Source: Knufia peltigerae
Taxonomy: Eukaryota; Ascomycota; Eurotiomycetes; Chaetothyriales; Trichomeriaceae
Assembly: GCA_030247855.1 (NCBI GenBank)
Contig: JAPDRN010000018.1
Coordinates: 248,001-312,000, forward strand
Length of the DNA stretch: 64,000 nucleotides
Reading direction: 5' to 3'
Under the pieces are notes generated by a model. It was not told the origin of the DNA. It saw only the letters and a list, made by a program, of their open reading frames with translations, and did not search any database. Made by a program: the position numbers and the translations under genes. This document shows, piece by piece, positions 51,736 to 63,164 of the stretch (the stretch's first letter is position 1; each line of letters starts with the position of its first letter).

Positions 51736-53760
51736 TCAAAGAGGCAGAGCATCGTATTTGGTGCCATTAATGAAGTCGTGCCAGTGGATGTTACTCCCCG
51801 GGGTGGACTCCACCCTCGTGGTCCAAACCTTCCTCGCGAGATCACAAGCGACCTCGAGGTTTCTGAAGCCGTGCCTCCTCTTGCTTTTGAACCAGGCCAG
51901 CATACGCTGCTGTAAATGCAGGTCTGTGCACTCAGCAGCTATCACCAAGGCCGGCCATACCCATATACACCCGTGGGGGTTGGTTTGGTCGGCTTCAATC
52001 GCTTCCAGGTGCCCAATCGCGCTTGCAACCAGGTCTTGGAGAAGCGTTGGATCTTTTTTTCGAAGCAGTCTTTGGAAGTGAATGCGGGTGGCGTCATAGT
52101 ATACGTGAGAGTAACGGACAAGAGTCCGGGCGGCACCCTTGTCTAGGCCTGCTGTTGTGATATTCGCTGGACAGTAGAGTAATAACTGTAGCTCGATTCT
52201 GTCGGCTATGATGTCGACCTCAGGAGATGGGGACGCTATGTGACAGGAAATCTTCAAGATAATTTCCAGCAGAACACGAGTGATGCCGTGGACTGGCTGT
52301 AGGTAGTCCAAATCTGGTGGCAGCTTTCTCATTAGAGCGGTGAGTTCGGCATCTAGTTGGACGTTGCCCATGATCGTGAGGCAAAGAAACGATTCGTAGA
52401 CAGGTCGAGCTAGATCACTTTGCCGTATGGCTTCCGGATCTGCTAGAATGAGACTACGCAAACCCTCCACGTGCGTCCTCCATTCGTATGCCTGACCACG
52501 AACACCTTCTTGGTACAAGAATGTCCAGATTGCAGCCCACACAGAGTCGTCTTTGGTGGAAGCACTGTCCTGCATGGAATGACGCAAGTGGTAGAGCGCC
52601 AACCGACGATGCCGGATACCCAGTCGCCAAAATCGATCATCGTTGGCTTTAATGTTGGAAAGATTAAATGCTGATGCTGCACATATCCCATGAAAGACAG
52701 CAATGCCTCCGCTGGATTTCCCGGAATCAGAGTTCAGGCCCGCCAGAGCCATAGGTGTGAGTCTCGTATGATATGAGCTGTCCTCCTTGACAACTGGTGA
52801 CATTGACATCGAAAGGAAGTTGATCCAATGATGAATAAGTTCGCACTGATCAGAAGGTGCGGGTAAAAGGTCGAGGTGTAGGTGTGCTGCACCGAATCCC
52901 GACTCCGTTAGGTGGGGAAGTTCGTGGTCGTTGATAGATGCTGGCGAAAGGAGTGCATCGTCGAGAGATAGTTCTCCGTACGAAACAGCCTCTGTGAACA
53001 TCGGCCCATAGGGGGAGCAGATGGATTCTCCATCGGAGAGATTGTGAGTAGCTTGCCATGATGAAGTGCTTTGCCGGTGCTGACGAGTTTGGAGCCTCTC
53101 TGGAGCAAGACATGCCGTCCGAATGTCATTGTAGGTCGAGCCGCTCAGGTCATCACCAATATTATGGTATATCTCGGAGCCTTCGAGGTAAGTTGACATT
53201 CCAGAGTCAAGATCACCATCCAGTGGTGGCGCTGCTTGCTGATTGTGTACTGGTTCGGAAGTCACTTCTGGCGACCCGCTGGCAATATTGATATCGACCT
53301 TTTCTCGTACCACTGGTTCAGCCAAAGGTGATGCATGATGATCTTTGGGTGTAGTTGCCTCATGGGGCTGTGTTGTAAAGACTGAGAAGAGGGCGTTGGA
53401 CGAAGAAGCTGGCTGTTTATTTTGATCAGCGTGGGACAGACTGCTCTGAATACCCAGGACTTCGGCACGCGAGATAGCAGATGGCTCGAGAATGCGCTTC
53501 GATACCATCTTAGACCGTTGGAAGTATCTGCCATTTGGTCCGCTCAACGGTGACTCTGCGCCAACATTTCCCTCATTATTGGTCCATTTTAATCTCACGC
53601 CGTAGCCTTTACATCGCAAGTTCGCCCTCGTGCATCTTGTGCAGCTGGGCCGCGATTCATCGCATTTCAAGCGACGCTCGCGACAGGTGAGACATCCACC
53701 GAAGCTTTTGCCAGTGCGCTTGGTCTGCTGAGGTTGTGTATGTCCAGGACGATTTGCCAT
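51736..53760 (-). CDS. Zn2Cys6 transcription factor (Fungal_trans_2 type)
   Basis: A single exon encodes 674 residues from ATG 53760; an in-frame ATG at 53814 would add 18 residues. The zinc cluster reads GGCLTCRERRLKCDESRPSC then TRCTRANLRCKGYG, with spacing CX2CX6CX5CX2CX6C. The basic KSFGGCLTCRERR start and GYGVRLKW after the last Cys are typical of ARCA-like regulators of the Fungal_trans_2 group. A long disordered Ser-rich middle leads to a helical effector half (LIHHWINFLSMSMSPVVKED and SGGIAVFHGICAASAFNLSN). It is nuclear by family. Placed between the permease and the SDR, it may control either; no target site is readable. Confidence 0.9.
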   Translation of the reverse strand: MANRPGHTQPQQTKRTGKSFGGCLTCRERRLKCDESRPSCTRCTRANLRCKGYGVRLKWTNNEGNVGAESPLSGPNGRYFQRSKMVSKRILEPSAISRAEVLGIQSSLSHADQNKQPASSSNALFSVFTTQPHEATTPKDHHASPLAEPVVREKVDINIASGSPEVTSEPVHNQQAAPPLDGDLDSGMSTYLEGSEIYHNIGDDLSGSTYNDIRTACLAPERLQTRQHRQSTSSWQATHNLSDGESICSPYGPMFTEAVSYGELSLDDALLSPASINDHELPHLTESGFGAAHLHLDLLPAPSDQCELIHHWINFLSMSMSPVVKEDSSYHTRLTPMALAGLNSDSGKSSGGIAVFHGICAASAFNLSNIKANDDRFWRLGIRHRRLALYHLRHSMQDSASTKDDSVWAAIWTFLYQEGVRGQAYEWRTHVEGLRSLILADPEAIRQSDLARPVYESFLCLTIMGNVQLDAELTALMRKLPPDLDYLQPVHGITRVLLEIILKISCHIASPSPEVDIIADRIELQLLLYCPANITTAGLDKGAARTLVRYSHVYYDATRIHFQRLLRKKDPTLLQDLVASAIGHLEAIEADQTNPHGCIWVWPALVIAAECTDLHLQQRMLAWFKSKRRHGFRNLEVACDLARKVWTTRVESTPGSNIHWHDFINGTKYDALPL

Positions 53761-54188
53761 GAGCGACCGCACCAGGCGAAAATGGTGCCGTCGGGAAGAG
53801 GAAGTGTGATTCAAATTTCTTTCAATCAGTTCGATTGAGAGAAGACGTAAAAGTCTCTGTTGGGTCAGAAGAACAAATTACTCCAGAATGGAGTCCTCTT
53901 AGACCATTCTGTGAGAACTGACGATGAACTGGAGGTGGAGGAACGGCGATTCTGGCGTTCACCTTATCTACTTCTCCGTAAAAATGGTGGAGCGGCCGGA
54001 CATATCGCGGGGCTCATCACTTGCAGTATTGGCGGGTTTGCATGACCGTACTTTCCTACTGTCAGCCATTACGCCACTTAGACCCAGACAATGCCAATCA
54101 AATATAGTTGAATCTTCGATCATTTGTATATCGGAATCTAAGATATCCTTCAAGTTACGAAGCTCTCCCGTTCTTCACAGCTACTGTT
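53761..54188. other. Intergenic
   Basis: 428 bp between the SDR stop and the regulator start, both minus strand. No feature is recognised. Confidence 0.55.
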
Positions 54189-55166
54189 TCAATCAACTGG
54201 ATCATGTTGATGAGCAAATTGACTGTCTGAGTAGCGCACATGTACTTCGCTCTCTGGCGTCGTATACTCATTTTGTGGCTTGAGGATCCAACCTTGTGGA
54301 TTGTCAATCTTGCCCGGAGGAAACTCGAAGCATTCCCCGGATACACCAGAACTGCCTAGCAAGGATCCAAATGCATTCAAGAGCGACTCCATCTTCACAA
54401 TGAGATTCAAGCTTTCAGCCTTGTCATACCAATCGCTTCTCCCGATGTTGATCCCTGTCTTAACAATAGCCGGACACATTGCGTTGAGGGTAATTTGCTC
54501 CTTCGGTAGGTGTTTACCGAAAGACCGGACGAAGCCAACCACTCCGAATTTCGCAGCACAGTATATCGGCATACTAGGAACCGAATACAGACCTCTAACC
54601 GAAGAGACAGCCGCGATCTTGCCACGGAAACCAAACTTGTTGGGTTCTTGTCGTCGAAATTGCTGGACTGCAAGAGCGCAGGTGTACATCACACCCGTGC
54701 CATCAATGTCCCATACACTAAGATTCGGCTTGACAAAGCCTTCTTGCTTGGGACGGTTGGGAAGCCATGACACCTCGGCGATACCGGCGATGGGATACAC
54801 GTAGTCGATGCGTCCTCCAAGACCTTTGATGGCCTCTTCGAAGCCTGCAACTTGCGAGTCCCAGTCTGTCACATCCACGCCGACAGCGGAGACCATGCGT
54901 GATCCTGCTTTATTGTTGAGTTCTTGGGCAACGGATTCGGCACCTTGCTTGTTGATGTCGGCAATGTATACTTTGATACTATTCATCCTTTAGCTCCATA
55001 TGGATTCGGCGACGTCTTTGATACCCTTTCTCGACCAGCATGGTGGTCAGCGCACGGGCGATGCCACTCGCACCACCTAACGAAGCAGTTAGCAAGACCG
55101 AAATCGTAGAGCAACAAGACATATTTATATACCCGTTACATAAGCCGTCTGGCCTTCATACGACAT
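54189..55166 (-). CDS. Short-chain dehydrogenase/reductase
   Basis: Three exons in order of translation (55133-55166, 55025-55076 and 54189-54978) give 291 residues. The two small first exons supply the NAD(P) motif, which joins to YEGQTAYVTGGASGIARALT. Without them the protein would lack its cofactor site. VYIADINKQGAESVA after strand 2 has an Asp, favouring NAD. The catalytic part is KIAAVSSVRGLYSVPSMPIY followed by CAAK, i.e. Ser and YxxxK. The family NAG motif reads PIAG. The C-terminal 70 residues are those of 15-hydroxyprostaglandin-dehydrogenase-like SDRs, with an extra tail. It would oxidise a secondary alcohol or reduce a ketone; the substrate is unknown. Confidence 0.88.
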
Positions 55167-56412
55167 TTTGGACAATGGATTTGGAAGAAAATCACTAGAT
55201 GAAAGGTTTCTGCATTGATCAGAAGCGAGAATCCTTCTCACTCATTCAGCAGTTGGCTGAAGTTGTCTTGCTACACCTTCTCCGCAGGCTGGAGACTAGA
55301 GACTGTGATCCGAGGAAGATGAACCCCGTCTGAGTACTCCAACCCCGGGCACGGCTACCCAAGGGAAAAAGAACAGGTGCCCAACGCTGATGGAGCTCCA
55401 TTTGTACGAAGATCCCCGCATGGAAGATCAATTGACCTTCTTCATTCAAAGCATGACTTGGGATGTCTTTGTACTTGCTTCTGATAAAGAGGATGGTGAC
55501 ACGTGGTGAATGTTAGAGATACGCTAGGGCTATCTTTGGGGACTTTAGGCGAGATCACCCTATCTCCAGCGAGTACGTTTGGGTCATGGTAACCGAGCTA
55601 TATGTACTACTCAGGGGCGGAATGGTCCTCCTACAGATGCGATGTGCTGCTCATTTAATGCTTCCAGTACGGTGTACAACTACTCGCTGCACAGGGTACT
55701 TTTAGAACGGATACTCAATCTATGGAGCATGTTTAGTTCTGTCTTGCCGCTCCTCCCGGCGGTTCCTCGTGCTTCCGCCCAAAGCCGAAATTTTTACCCC
55801 AGACCTCGAGGACTCCAGCCGATTCTCTCCATCTTTCAGTCGCTTCCTACTGTCTCCAACATGCTGATACGATCGAAATAATTGCCGCAGAAGTCACTAG
55901 GGGATTCAATGAAAGCCTTCGTTCTCAGAATACTCATGTGCCTTACCTGCGCTGCCAGGAGCGATGGCCGCGATTGCTGTCAGTAATATTTGTGGGTCAT
56001 CTTTACAGCGACCAGCGTCTCAGCCTCCTGCACCTCACGAGAGCTCGTTTGTGGCGTTCTGCTAGTTTCAAAAGAACATGTACTCTTTATTGTACTATCT
56101 AAAGCCGGGGCGTTTCGACGCCCACCAGTGCTAATCTCAGCGTCGAATTCAATGCAACCCAATACTTGCTTGGTCAGGCTAGTTTGGACCACACATTGCT
56201 TGATGTTGGTGTTATGGGCTACGCCCCATAGATCCGAGCATCACGCTTGTAGTGTACCGTCGCGAGAACAAACAGGGGACTCCTGCAGAGCATGAAATTG
56301 GTACGCTGTGTACATAGTCATGTCATGGCAGGGGCCCCTTTTGGCATCGACTACTTTTTTCAGATGTTTTTGCCCTGTGAGAAACTGTGTGTCCACTAAT
56401 CTGCCACAGAAA
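55167..56412. other. Intergenic, divergent promoters
   Basis: 1.25 kb between the SDR start and the large GHKL gene start. Open frames are short and carry no recognised domain; no clear TATA box. Confidence 0.5.
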
Positions 56413-59400
56413 ATGTCGGAACCTGGTTTTGACGAGGACGGGCGCCCTCTCACCGACGATGCTGCAAGACTCGAGATCGAAAGGATCTTTAAGGAGCAAG
56501 TCATTTTCACCGACGAAGAACATTCAGATATCCGGAAGAGATTGAAAGGTACAGGCTGGCAAGATAGATTCTCTGATCTTGTTGTCAAGGGGAGAACCGA
56601 AGCCGGAACATTTGCGAAGACGTCAGTCCTATTCTCTTGTCACGAATATCGATGTACTAATGCCAGCAGTGTCGCCGAGCAACTTTACTCATCGCGGTTC
56701 AGATTCATTTATGAATTACTGCAGAATGTAGATGACTCTTGTTACGCAGAGGGTGTTGAGCCGTTTGTTACATTTCGGATCAAGCCCGAAGAACTGATAG
56801 TTGAGTCCAACGAGTTAGGCTTTACACGGGAAGACACCATTTCCATTTGCAATACTGCCAAAAGCTCCAAGGTTGGCAACAGTGATACTACTGGTGAGAA
56901 AGGTCTGGGTTTCAAATCGGTATTTGGTATTGCTGACTACGTCCACATCAAATCCGGGTGCTGGTCTTTTAGATTCGAGCACAGAGAAGGCGACGACGGC
57001 CTAGGAATGATTTGCCCAATATGGACTGACCATACACCTGCCCTGCCACGTGAAATCGGCACAAGACTAACACTCCGGTACTCTGATCGCGGCGCCAGTT
57101 TCGCTAGACTTCTCGTGTCCGAATTTAAAGAAATCCCCCGAACAATCCTGTTTGCATTACGCCAGCTCAAGAAAATAGTCGTGGTTGTGGATCGCATCAA
57201 TGGACGTGAGGAGAAGATCACCTTCACACGAGATGGCGAATTGAACTCTGATGAAATGCGGCTCAAGATAGCCGTAAAAGCGAATTTTGGGAAATTTGGT
57301 CCCCATACATCAGGGACGACCCGGCTCAGGCTGTTCACGACAACAGTCCAGGACTTGCCCCTCGATGGTCAACACAAAGATCCCGAGAGAGAAGTGACCG
57401 TGGCTTTCGAGGTGGATTCTGAAGGCCTGCCCGTCATCCCCAAACATGGACAATATGTGTTTGCTCGTCTGCCAGTGCGGCGCTATTCACAACTCCCTGT
57501 ATGTGCCTGGGGCTATCTTTCGCAGTTCGACGCTGACGAAATCAGTTTCTCATAAACGCAGACTTTGACCTCAGCAGTAATCGAGAGGACGTGTCTGGCA
57601 CGCCTTGGAACGAAGCATTGCTAGCTGGGGTATCTGCATCGTTCGTTGGCTTGGTCATGGAAGCTGTGGCAATTGGCGACCCGCTGGAATTCAGATGGGT
57701 GCGGTACCTCCCTACAGTCCCCATGCAAGACTTTTGGAAAAATCTGTGCGAAGACATCAGTGCATGCCTCAAGGAGGAGCCCGTTCTACGCTCACGCCGA
57801 GGTAGACTACACTACATCGATGATATGAGGGCTTTGCCCGACTGGTTCATTTACAAGAACGAGCCACTCGTGGAAGATACTAGCCATGATATCTATCTAT
57901 CCGAAAACTATGAACCAGCCGATATCACGATCTTGAAAACTCTTTCCCTCAAAACAATCTCACCCCAAAAGATTTTGAAGAGAATAAAGGAAGCAGAAAT
58001 ATCAATACCCGACAAACCACTGGATGACCGGTGGCATACAGCATTCACCGGTCTTGTTCGACGACTCCTGGACACAGACGTCAAGGAGGATGTGGAGGAT
58101 TTGAACATTATTCCATTACAGGATGGTCGCTGGGTTTCGCCGTCGTCCCTAAAAGTAGACAAGGTGTATCTACCGTATCTTGCCGAGGAATATTCGGTAA
58201 AGATAGAGATACCGCATTATCTTGGGTTCCAGGTACTTGACCTGACAGCTGCTGCTGATGGAGAACGCAAGAGCTTTTACGCTGAGCTCGGAGTTTCGTC
58301 TTGCGCCCCCAATGATGTGATAACGAAGATCCTTGAGCGTCACCGAGTGAAGTTTGGCGGACCAAGGCGAAGAAAGTTATCAATCTTGATAAAGGATCTC
58401 GAAGTCCTTTTTTGGTTCGGAATGATGCCGTCCCCGTCAGAGAGGGGCCAGGAGCGTGTGACACTCATGAGCGATCAAAGTAAACGACACCAAGCACGCT
58501 TCTTGTTCTTTCCTTCGGATGATGATTATCATGCAGAGAAACTGCTTGCCAAAACCCCGAAGGAGTATTGGGGTGATTATGGAGTTCTTCATGAGCAGTA
58601 CCTGGAATCACAAGTCTCCAATTACAAACGCTCCGGCTTGGACTGGGTATCTTACCTTGAAAAATGGGGAGTCAAGTTCTTCCCTGACTTGGTGCACGAG
58701 GTACCCAATGGGTGGAAGCTCCACCCTCTGATGGAGGAGATTGCTCATGACAACCCCGACAGCTTTGTCGCAAACCTCAAAGTACATTGGTCTGATTACC
58801 GGGATAAAGCAGCCAGGATCACGAATGATTTGAAGGAAGTCCGGGTACCCTGTCTGAATGGCTCCGCAGAAAGCTTGGGGGATACTATTCTACCCACTGA
58901 TGAGCTGCTGAAAGTGAGCGAAGACTCTGAACTGACGGGGCTCCTACCATTCCTGAAACTACCTGCGGATTTCGACTCCCACCGACCCGAACCTTGGTTG
59001 TTCCTGAGAATGTTCGGAGTAATCTGCGAGGCGGATACCAACTTCTACCTGAGAGCTCTGCACCAGCTCACCGAATTGGAAGATGCACAACTGATCTCCA
59101 CGTGTGCAACTTTGTACAGCGGCATTGCTCAAACAACGGCAATCGGGAACGCCGAAATCTTACAGGTATAGACATCGATGGAACTCATGCGGATACCTAC
59201 TAACTCCGCCACAGCGAGAATTTGCGACGGAACCATTGATCCGTGCCAGAACATCCCAGGGAGAAGCTTGGTACACATCAAGTCATTGCATTTGGAACGG
59301 CCCCTCCTTTCTGCAAACGAAGCAGCGATTGAGTCCGCTATATGGTGACGATTCATCCGCTTCTGACTTCTTCAAAAGCCTCTTGAACATACGAGATGTT

Positions 59401-61940
59401 AGCCATGATGACTTGATTGACGAACTTAAGGTACTCAAGTTGTCATCAACAAAGACAATGGACAGTTCAAGTTCCATTGAGGACGACGCAAGTGAGGACG
59501 ACGCAAGTGAGGACGACGCAACTGAGGACGACGCAACTGAGGACGACGCAACTGAGGACGACGCAACTGAGGACGACGCAACTGAGGACGACGCAAGTGA
59601 GGACGACGCAACTGAGGACGACGCAATTGAGGACGACGCAATTGAGGAAGACGCAAAAACGATCTATACAGCCTTGGCGGAGATGGCGAACGCTGAACCT
59701 GCGGACGAGGCGATCCGGTATAGTAATCCCTCAGGAAGAAGTCATTTTCACTGACAGCAGCTTCAGGGAAGAATTCACGAACCACGGCCTAATATACGTT
59801 GGTCAAGAGTGGCTGAAAGCTTCAGATTGCTTGTGGAATTGTACAGTCCCCATCCCTGGGCGAACACCACTCGACCAAGTATATCCTCAGCTGCAGGACT
59901 TTTTCGTCGAGAAGATAGGAGTTATGACACTAAACATCGACATACTGTTCGAGGAGCTTAACAGGACACTAGAACAGGATTCCCCTGAGATTAAAGACGC
60001 CAAACAAATCATCCTTGCCATAGGCCAATTGCTGGCGTCAGATGACAACATACCTATCAACGGGGACCAACAGGTTATCTTGGAGCAGACAGCCTTCCTA
60101 CCAGTCCGTGGCCCTGATGGGTTGAGACTCGCCTCCGTGGATGAAACCTTTGCCATTAATGACCATCAAAGATATGGTGAGCTCTTCAAAAACAAAGCAA
60201 ATATCGTTGATTTTGGTCACGAAGAGATCACCTCATTGTGCCCGCTGTTCGAATGTCTAGAGCTTGAGCATCGCTATATATCAGGCCTTGTACGGCCAAA
60301 AACTGTTGTGAACGATGCAAATCCGGACCCAGATCTAGAGCGCTATATCAGAGACCGTGCATACGCCTTGTCATGGTGAGTTTCAACGTCATGTCACAAA
60401 ACGGGTGTTTGCCTGACTGTGTACTAGCTGTGCCATGTACTACAACAGTCCGAAATACTACAATCAGAACACGTCGACACATGAGTTACTTTTGGCTGCA
60501 AAAGTATTCGTCTGCGACGAGATGCGAACAGAGCTGACACTACAGGAGAAAGACCGAGTGGTCGAGGTTTCCAGTGATCGAGTGGTGGTGGATGTCCGTC
60601 ACATTGAGGGAAGGCTGGAGATCTATATTCCGAGCGACAAGAACGATAGATATTCCTGTTTCCACACAGAGCTCCCTGAATATCTCCTCGATTTCCTCTG
60701 GATCGAGAGAGAACTGGCGGTGAAGGTGATATATCGTATCTTGAACGAGCATGAGACGCCATTGGAAGTTATCATGAAGAACGAAGACTTACCACAGTAT
60801 CCTTGGTTCGACAAGCCCCCACCGCGGCCACAGAAAACGCCGTCTGCAATTCGGGACGACGAGACAGAATCTCACAGCGGTAGATCACCAACGGACATAT
60901 CGTCTGCTGATACATCGTCGTCTCACTCTCACGACGACCACGACCACGACGACGACCACGACGACGACCACGACGATGCGGTCATTACTTGGGCCAACCA
61001 AAGAGTAAGAGCAGTGCGTTCTGTTGTTGAGACCAGCATTCCTTCTCCGGGTCAGGAACAGTCTGCCGCCGGTCTCCGCTCCCGCCGAGAAGAAGGATCC
61101 CAAGAAGATACGTACAGAAGACTCCTGAATGAAGTAATACGCCAAGCAAGGCGACGCCGAACAAGACAACGTCGCCAATTTCCTCGAGAAGAAGAAGAAG
61201 AACTGCTATCGCTCGATGACATTGAAAGAGGGCTAGATGAGATGGAGTCGCTGGATAATGAAGTTTACGAAGAGTTCCGGAGAGCGTTTGGCGATACAGG
61301 GATGGGCCGGTTTGAGGACAACAAACGTGTGGGCGCCGCGGGAGAACTATATGTAAGTATCTTCTTCGGAGAGAGTTGGTATCTTAGGAGGTCACAAGAA
61401 GCTGACTGGAAGGTGGAAAAACCCAAGGTGTTTGAGCTCCTGAAAGCTTACGGAGTGACAAACGTCACTGACGAAAACTGGGAGAGCTCGATCCGTCATT
61501 ACGTGAACGTCTTGCCCGAGTACGCGGATCTAGCACCACCACGGAGGGTGGAAATCTCGGACATCAGATACCATGGCCATTGCCCACAACTGATGGACCT
61601 CCTTCGGAAAAATGCGACATTCCCTTGTCCCGCCTGGCTCGGTAGTACCGAGACGTCGACAACACCGGTGGACTACTGCATTGAAGTCAAGACCACGTCG
61701 GGCCCGAGCAGCACCCCGTTTTTCATGAGCAACACTCAGTATCGACGCATGCGAGACAGGGCGTGTCCACATGGCTTGATGACCACGACGCCGCCGCGAG
61801 ACGTGTACCTCATCATGAGAGTGTTCAACTTGTTCTCCAAAGAGATTGGGTTGGAGGTGTACATCGACCCGTGGCACTTCCGAGAGAGAGGTTTGAACTT
61901 TGTGGGAGATCCATGGAAGGTCATTCCCTGTGTGATCTGA
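56413..61940 (+). CDS. NO VEIN-like protein: GHKL ATPase plus DUF3883
   Basis: Seven exons (56413-56621, 56670-57498, 57546-59165, 59215-59717, 59761-60375, 60428-61352 and 61428-61940) give 1737 residues. The N-terminal ATPase has the N-box ELLQNVDD (from residue 85) and the GEKGLGFKSVFGIAD loop (from 145), as in sacsin and Hsp90. A long middle region recalls plant NO VEIN (PVRRYSQLPFLINADFDLSS). An acidic EDDA[S/T/I] repeat lies at 975-1034 and a His/Asp-rich tract at about 1425-1442. The C-terminal DUF3883 domain begins KRVGAAGELYVFELLKAYGV and contains DYCIEVKTTSGP (Glu1653). Four introns need care: 48 or 45 nt at 56622, 47 nt at 57499, 43 nt at 59718, and 75 nt at 61353, which is open and could be read through. 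Function in fungi is unknown. Confidence 0.85.
59479..59658 (+). repeat. In-frame 15-bp minisatellite (12 units)
   Basis: Eleven units of GAGGACGACGCAANT and one altered unit lie head to tail inside the GHKL gene. N is G, C or T, giving Ser, Thr or Ile at the fifth residue of each acidic pentapeptide. Units are almost identical, so the array is young and probably varies in copy number without changing the frame. Confidence 0.95.
60924..60976 (+). repeat. His/Asp-coding CAC/GAC tract
   Basis: Alternating CAC and GAC codons within the GHKL gene give about 18 residues made almost only of His and Asp. It could bind metal ions or be a simple linker. Confidence 0.75.
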
Positions 61941-63164
61941 TCCAAGGTCGAAAATGATGTCTAAAGCTCGTCATATTCCATCATGGGCCCAGACCTTTTC
62001 GGAAAAGACATTCTCACTCGATTACTACCGGGTAGGTCTCTAATGAATGAGGTAGACATGTCTCATTGCGTGGGCCGGACTCCAGTGACTTCTCAGCACC
62101 AGGGGGCTTGTTCAGTCAGGATGCAAGTGGAATGATTGGGGAATTGAAAATTCCGGAAGACTGGGATGTCCCTGTGTGATTGAGGACGACAAGTAGCAGG
62201 TCTGTTGTCATGATCGTTGGAAAAGAAAATTGTGACATATCAGTGTAGGAGCATGACTTGAGGGACTGCATAATTGATGACGGCGCTCTCCTCTCTGTAT
62301 GAATAACCATGACCGTATGGACAAATAAGGATCTGCCCTAGCAAAGCAAAGCGAAGCGAAGCCGTAGTTCACCATTAACTAACAGAGTGTCGAGCCTGAC
62401 TTAACTACATTTCGAGCACAGATGATGGAGAGACCCAGGGATTGTTGAAGGCGGGGGGGCATGTGCATTTGTGAAGATCCCCTCGTCGACTTCTACGGCT
62501 TCTTCTCCCCCAATCAATGGTGTTTGTGATGCAGGGATGTCAATTCTTTGACGTTTAAGGACGCGAGTACTTCCTATCATTAGTCCAGGCCCTCGTAATG
62601 TCTGATGCAAATTTTTGGCTTGAAGGCGTCGTCGCGTCCTCATTCTCATAGCTCAAAGTTGGCGGGCGATCCAAGGGTCTCTCTGATGGTGCCTTGATCC
62701 ACCAGTGCTCCATATCTCTTATCATAATGTTGCCTCATACCTCATGCTAATCTCATGCCTCTTGTGTACAGCAACCAGCATTCTTCTCCTCACGCAAAAA
62801 ATTTCCTCCACAGGGACGCCATAGCTGCATTTTGGATTTGGTCCTCTGGCATCGTCACTGGCAGAAGCAAAAATGTGTTCACCTGCATGAACAGGGAACC
62901 GACCTGGCCTGTCTGCAAAATTCTCACTGCCCTCGTATCCCAATCTCTACCGGGTCCTCCCTCACTCCCGCAACGGTTTTTTTCCCGCCCTCCTGCGTCA
63001 ATTCCCTCATCCCCGGCTCCTATCGCGTCACTCAAAGCACACAGGATGGCCCACATTTAAGAGGTCCCCCCCTCTGACGCCTACTGCAAGAGCTGGGTTT
63101 TGTGGTATTCGTGGTTTCAAGTGGAGGAAGGACATGATAGGCTTATGAGCCTGCCTGCAAAAAG
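61941..63164. other. Intergenic
   Basis: 1.2 kb between two plus-strand genes. It contains a short GCAAA/GCGAA run near 62342 but no recognised gene; frames at 62755-63060 look random. Confidence 0.5.

Noticed and set aside
59479..59658. CRISPR-like array
   Set aside because: Units are 15 bp with no spacers and lie in a coding frame of a eukaryotic gene; it is a minisatellite.
59417..60379. Independent gene starting inside the minisatellite, or a frameshifted pseudogene
   Set aside because: The second half is exon 5 of the GHKL gene. A 43-nt intron joins the two frames, and the Arg/Thr/Gln repeat reading is a shifted copy of the acidic repeat.
61353..61427. 25-residue coding segment in the DUF3883 region
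   Set aside because: It begins with a full GTAAGT donor and its removal joins GELY to VFELL as in DUF3883 proteins. A shorter 60-nt version is also possible, so the exact end is open.
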